Shown here: positions 60,832 through 64,000 of the stretch, one piece after another
Layout of the letters: each line of letters begins with the position of its first letter
Numbering within the stretch: position 1 is the first letter of the stretch
Assembly: GCA_025060615.1 (NCBI GenBank)
Contig: JANXBS010000001.1
Location: forward strand, 95,577-159,576
Direction: 5' to 3'
Origin: Anaerolineae bacterium
GTDB taxonomy: Bacteria; Chloroflexota; Anaerolineae; DUEN01
DNA: 64,000 nucleotides
Notes under the pieces: generated by a model
Seen by the model: only the letters and a program-made list of their open reading frames with translations
Databases searched by the model: none
Told to the model about the DNA's origin: nothing
Program-made: the position numbers and the translations under genes

Positions 60832-61845
60832 ATGCCTACGATACGTGATGTCGCCGAACGGGCAGGGGTATCTCCCATCACCGTCTCGCGTGTGATCAAT
60901 CACTCTGGGTACGTGAGCCAGGAGACCCGTGCGCGCGTTGAAGCTGCCATCGCTGAACTCCAGTACGTCCCGAACAGCCTGGCCCGCAGCTTGCGCTTTA
61001 AGCGTACTCACACGCTGGCGCTGGTGCTGACCGACATCACCAACCCCTTCTGGACCACGGTCGCCCGTGGCGTGGAAGACGTGGCCAGCCAATCCGGTTT
61101 CAATGTCATCCTGTGCAACACCGATGAGAGTGACGCTAAACAGTCGGAATATCTGAATGTGCTCCTGCAAAAGCAAGTGGACGGCTTTTTGCTGGTGCCA
61201 GCCCGCAGCGCCCCGGAGCCGATCACTCTGATCCAGAGCCAACGGGTGCCTACCGTGGTGCTCGATCGGCAAGTGCCCGGTGCCCAGGTGGACGTCGTGC
61301 GCGGTGATTCGGAAGGAGGAGCGTATCAACTGGTGCGACTGCTCCTGTCGTTGGGTCACCGCCGCATTGCAATGCTCTCTGGCCCGGTGAGCATCTCCAC
61401 CGCAGCCGATCGGGTGGCCGGCTATCGCCGCGCGCTGCAAGAGGCCGGCCTAGAGGCCCAAGCCGAGCTCGTCTGCTATGGAGAGTACACTCAGGAGAGC
61501 GGCTATCAGATGGCGCAAGAGGCGCTGTCGCTGACGCCACGCCCCACGGCGCTTTTCGCCGCCAACAACTTTATCGCCATCGGCGCGCTGCGAGCGTTAC
61601 GTGAGACGGGTGTGCGTGTGCCGGAGGACATGGCCCTGGTGTCCTTCGACGACATACCGCCCGCCTTCGCCATCGAGCCGTTTCTCACCGTGGCGGCTCA
61701 GCCAGCTTACGAGATGGGCCGCCGCGCCACTGAGCTATTGTTGGCCCGGCTATCCGGCCAGGCCCCACCGGAGCCTCAGGAGATCGTCTTCCCGACCGAG
61801 ATCATCGTGCGCCGATCGAGTGGACCTCCGGTGAAATTTGACTAA
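60832..61845 (+). CDS. LacI family transcriptional regulator
   Basis: The 337-residue protein has an N-terminal LacI HTH (IRDVAERAGVSPITVSRVIN, with the hinge NSLARSLRFKRT) and a periplasmic-binding-type effector domain ending with IVFPTEIIVRRSS. It probably binds the operator at 56176 and responds to an imported sugar, and so controls its own operon. The start at 60832 is an ATG; an in-frame TTG six bases earlier is possible. The ribosome-binding site is weak. Confidence 0.93.
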   Translation: MPTIRDVAERAGVSPITVSRVINHSGYVSQETRARVEAAIAELQYVPNSLARSLRFKRTHTLALVLTDITNPFWTTVARGVEDVASQSGFNVILCNTDESDAKQSEYLNVLLQKQVDGFLLVPARSAPEPITLIQSQRVPTVVLDRQVPGAQVDVVRGDSEGGAYQLVRLLLSLGHRRIAMLSGPVSISTAADRVAGYRRALQEAGLEAQAELVCYGEYTQESGYQMAQEALSLTPRPTALFAANNFIAIGALRALRETGVRVPEDMALVSFDDIPPAFAIEPFLTVAAQPAYEMGRRATELLLARLSGQAPPEPQEIVFPTEIIVRRSSGPPVKFD

Positions 61846-61861
61846 TCCGAGGAGGATTGCC

Positions 61862-63244
61862 ATGCCCTACAAGCCCACTTGGGAATCCGTCCGCGCTCAT
61901 CCCGTGCCCGATTGGTTTCACAACGCCAAGCTGGGCATCTTCATCCATTGGGGATTGTATTCCGTTCCCGCCTGGGCGCCGCTCGCAGGCGAGCTGAGCG
62001 AAGTCCTCGCCGGCGGCGATTGGGAGCGATGGTTCACCAATAATCCCTATGCGGAATGGTACATGAACTCTATCCGCATCCCTGGCAGCCCCTCGCACCA
62101 GCATCACGTGACGACCTACGGCCCCGAATTCGAGTACGCCGACTTTGCCCCAATGTTCCAACAGGCCGTTGAGAAGTGGGACCCCAACGCCTGGGCCGAT
62201 CTGTTCCGGAGGGTGGGGGCTCGGTATGTCGTCTTGACCACCAAACACCACGATGGCTTCTTGCTCTGGCCTAGCCGGCAGCCCAATCCGTTCCGAGAGG
62301 GCTATTTCTCTCGGCGCGATCTTGTAGGCGAGCTCACTGCGGCGGTAAGAGCGAGCGGCATGAGGATGGGGCTATACTACTCCGGTGGGCTGGATTGGAC
62401 CTTCAATCCCACTGTCATCCGGCGCCTCGCCGACATCCCTATCGCAGTGCCGCAGAGCGCGGAGTACGTCGCCTATGCCAACGGTCACTGGCGAGAGTTG
62501 ATCGAACGCTATGAGCCTTCTATTCTTTGGAACGACATCGCCTACCCGGCGGCAGCAGATCTTCCCGCACTTTTCGCTGACTACTATAATCGCATTCCCG
62601 ACGGCCTGGTCAATGACCGCTTCACCCAGCGGTTCGAGCTGGGCCCGGAGGGGTTCGCCCTGCCGGATCACTATGACTTCCGGACGCCGGAATACACCTC
62701 ATTTCGGGAGATCACGCCGTTCAAGTGGGAGGCCACGCGTGGCATCGGCGCCTCGTTTGGCTACAACCAAAACGAAGGGCCAGCGCAATACCTCTCGGTA
62801 GAAGCTCTAGTGCACTTGCTGGTGGATATCGTCAGCAAGAATGGCAACTTGTTGCTCAACGTAGGCCCTATGGCCGACGGTACGATCCCCGACTTGCAGA
62901 AAGAGCGGCTGCTGGGGTTAGGCCAGTGGCTGGACGTAAATGGCGAGGCCATCTTTGACACGCGGCCGTGGGTGAAAGCGGAGGCTACGACTCCCGACGG
63001 CGTGCCCGTCCGCTTCACCCAAAAGGGAGACGTGCTCTATGCGATTCTACTGGGCACGCCGCAAGATCGGCAGGTGGTAATCCCCGGCTTGCAGGCACAA
63101 GCGAACACTGGAATTACGCTCCTAGGGAACGACAGCCCTTTGGCTTGGCGGCAGGAGGATGAAGGCCTAGCCATCACCTTGTCGGCTGGCTGGCCGACGT
63201 CGCCGGCGCACGCGCTTAAAATCACGCCATTGCCACATCGGTAA
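61862..63244 (+). CDS. Alpha-L-fucosidase, GH29
   Basis: The 460-residue protein is a GH29 enzyme: GIFIHWGLYSVPAW (25-38), TKHHDGF (127-133) and ILWND with the likely nucleophile Asp225. GNLLLNVGPMADGTIP marks the barrel end, and a small beta domain follows. It should release fucose from oligosaccharides. No signal peptide is present, so it acts inside the cell on imported sugars. GAGGAGG precedes the ATG; the frame extends back eight codons and overlaps lacI. Confidence 0.94.
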   Translation: MPYKPTWESVRAHPVPDWFHNAKLGIFIHWGLYSVPAWAPLAGELSEVLAGGDWERWFTNNPYAEWYMNSIRIPGSPSHQHHVTTYGPEFEYADFAPMFQQAVEKWDPNAWADLFRRVGARYVVLTTKHHDGFLLWPSRQPNPFREGYFSRRDLVGELTAAVRASGMRMGLYYSGGLDWTFNPTVIRRLADIPIAVPQSAEYVAYANGHWRELIERYEPSILWNDIAYPAAADLPALFADYYNRIPDGLVNDRFTQRFELGPEGFALPDHYDFRTPEYTSFREITPFKWEATRGIGASFGYNQNEGPAQYLSVEALVHLLVDIVSKNGNLLLNVGPMADGTIPDLQKERLLGLGQWLDVNGEAIFDTRPWVKAEATTPDGVPVRFTQKGDVLYAILLGTPQDRQVVIPGLQAQANTGITLLGNDSPLAWRQEDEGLAITLSAGWPTSPAHALKITPLPHR

Positions 63245-63280
63245 CACTTGGAGATCCGATTGCCTCTTCAGGAGACACGC

Positions 63281-64000
63281 ATGGGCCTATCCACCGAACA
63301 ACTACGAGAAGCGCATCGTCGTATGTTGCTAATCCGTGGTTTTGAGGAACGTTGCATCGAGCTATACCAGCGTGGCCTAATCCGCGGCTCGCTTCACCCG
63401 TGCATTGGACAAGAGGCAACCGGGGTGGGCGCTGCTCTGGCCCTGCGGGACGACGATTACCTGCTGACGAACTACCGAGGTCACGGCCACGCTCTGGCCA
63501 AGGGGATCAGCCCACGCGCGGCGATGGCCGAGATGTTAGGCCGGCGCACCGGTTGTTGTAAGGGCAAAGGTGGCTCTATGCATTGGACTGATATCGCCCA
63601 TGGCATCCTGCCCGCTAATGCGATCGTCGCCGGCGGCATCCCCATCGCAGTTGGCTGTGCCCTGGCCTCAAAGCTAGATGGGCTTGATCGCGTGACGGTC
63701 ACCTTCTTCGGCGATGGTGCTGTCAACCAGGGCGCCTTTCACGAAGCGATGAACCTGGCTGCCATCTGGAAAGTGCCGGTGGTTTTCATTTGTGAGAATA
63801 ACCTGTATTCAGAGATGACACCCATTGCCAAGACGACGCCTAATCGAGATCTGGCTGAGCGAGCCGTCGCTTACTGCATCCCAGCCGAGATCGTGGATGG
63901 CAACGATGTGGAGGCGATGTACGATGTGGTCACTCGTGCGGTAGCACGGGCGCGCCGCGGCGAGGGGGCCACCTTTATCGAAGCAAAAACCTATCGCACT
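63281..64000 (+). CDS. Thiamine-diphosphate-dependent dehydrogenase E1 alpha subunit (partial, runs off the end)
   Basis: The first 240 residues are present. LLIRGFEERC, SLHPCIGQEATGVG, TNYRGHGHALAKG and KGGSMH match pyruvate/acetoin dehydrogenase E1 alpha subunits. The ThDP-binding motif is FFGDGAVNQGAFHEA followed by ENN. It could belong to a pyruvate, branched-chain or acetoin complex, or to a sugar-derived 2-oxoacid or sulfo-type pathway; E1 beta would be expected beyond the window. AGGAG lies six bases before the ATG. Confidence 0.92.
   Translation, partial: MGLSTEQLREAHRRMLLIRGFEERCIELYQRGLIRGSLHPCIGQEATGVGAALALRDDDYLLTNYRGHGHALAKGISPRAAMAEMLGRRTGCCKGKGGSMHWTDIAHGILPANAIVAGGIPIAVGCALASKLDGLDRVTVTFFGDGAVNQGAFHEAMNLAAIWKVPVVFICENNLYSEMTPIAKTTPNRDLAERAVAYCIPAEIVDGNDVEAMYDVVTRAVARARRGEGATFIEAKTYRT

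Noticed and set aside
1-64000. tRNA, rRNA genes or CRISPR arrays
   Set aside because: I scanned for T-loop signatures, conserved rRNA blocks and regularly spaced repeats and saw none.

Overview
The window looks like a chromosomal segment of a Gram-positive-type (monoderm) member of the Chloroflexota, probably near the Anaerolineae. The clues are roughly 60% GC, Thr/Pro-rich linkers in secreted proteins, Tat-type sugar-binding lipoproteins with Ala/Pro linkers, a Tad pilus locus with no outer-membrane secretin, and heat-shock genes under a CIRCE operator. The assignment is inference from gene content; there is no rRNA in the window.

Bases 1-30 kb are mostly housekeeping. A MutS2 tail is followed by CIRCE-hrcA-grpE-dnaK (no dnaJ) and a small pseudouridine synthase. 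The minus-strand operon nusA-ylxR-infB-rbfA-nrnA-truB-ribF follows, its genes joined by 4-base overlaps; its last gene is a RibF protein fused to an archease domain. After divergent promoters come a GNAT acetyltransferase, a membrane 7TM-GAF protein with a helix-turn-helix-like C-terminus, an S1-repeat protein and an FtsK/SpoIIIE translocase. Next are an aldo/keto reductase, a 70-residue Cys/His protein with its own promoter, a zinc alcohol dehydrogenase, and three membrane glycosyltransferase-like genes, two of them tandem paralogues.

Bases 29-40 kb hold a response regulator convergent with a hybrid histidine kinase. The regulator carries the same helix-turn-helix-like domain as the membrane protein. 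A carbohydrate ABC transporter follows, with AT-richer permease genes, divergent from a clan GH-D glycosidase. A 560-base spacer has a promoter, a hairpin and a probable transposase scrap. An RRM protein and a cold-shock protein come next, with an intrinsic terminator between promoter and start codon.

Bases 40-52 kb are one minus-strand Tad/Flp pilus operon. In transcription order it is flp, tadE, tadE, a TadG-like gene, an isoprenylcysteine-methyltransferase-like gene, cpaB, cpaE, tadB, tadC, a TPR/beta-propeller membrane protein, cpaF and a DUF192 gene. Strong hairpins sit between several cistrons. Beyond it are two divergent exported proteins: one with two PA14 domains and a golvesin-like domain, one with a PQQ-type propeller and an OB-like domain.

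Bases 56-64 kb carry a sugar-use operon: promoter with a LacI-type operator, Tat-lipoprotein binding protein, two permeases, a uroporphyrinogen-decarboxylase-family protein, a LacI regulator, a GH29 alpha-L-fucosidase and the start of a thiamine-diphosphate E1 alpha subunit that runs off the end. The most unusual points are the RibF-archease fusion, the domain shared by two signalling proteins, and leader terminators ahead of nusA and the cold-shock gene.
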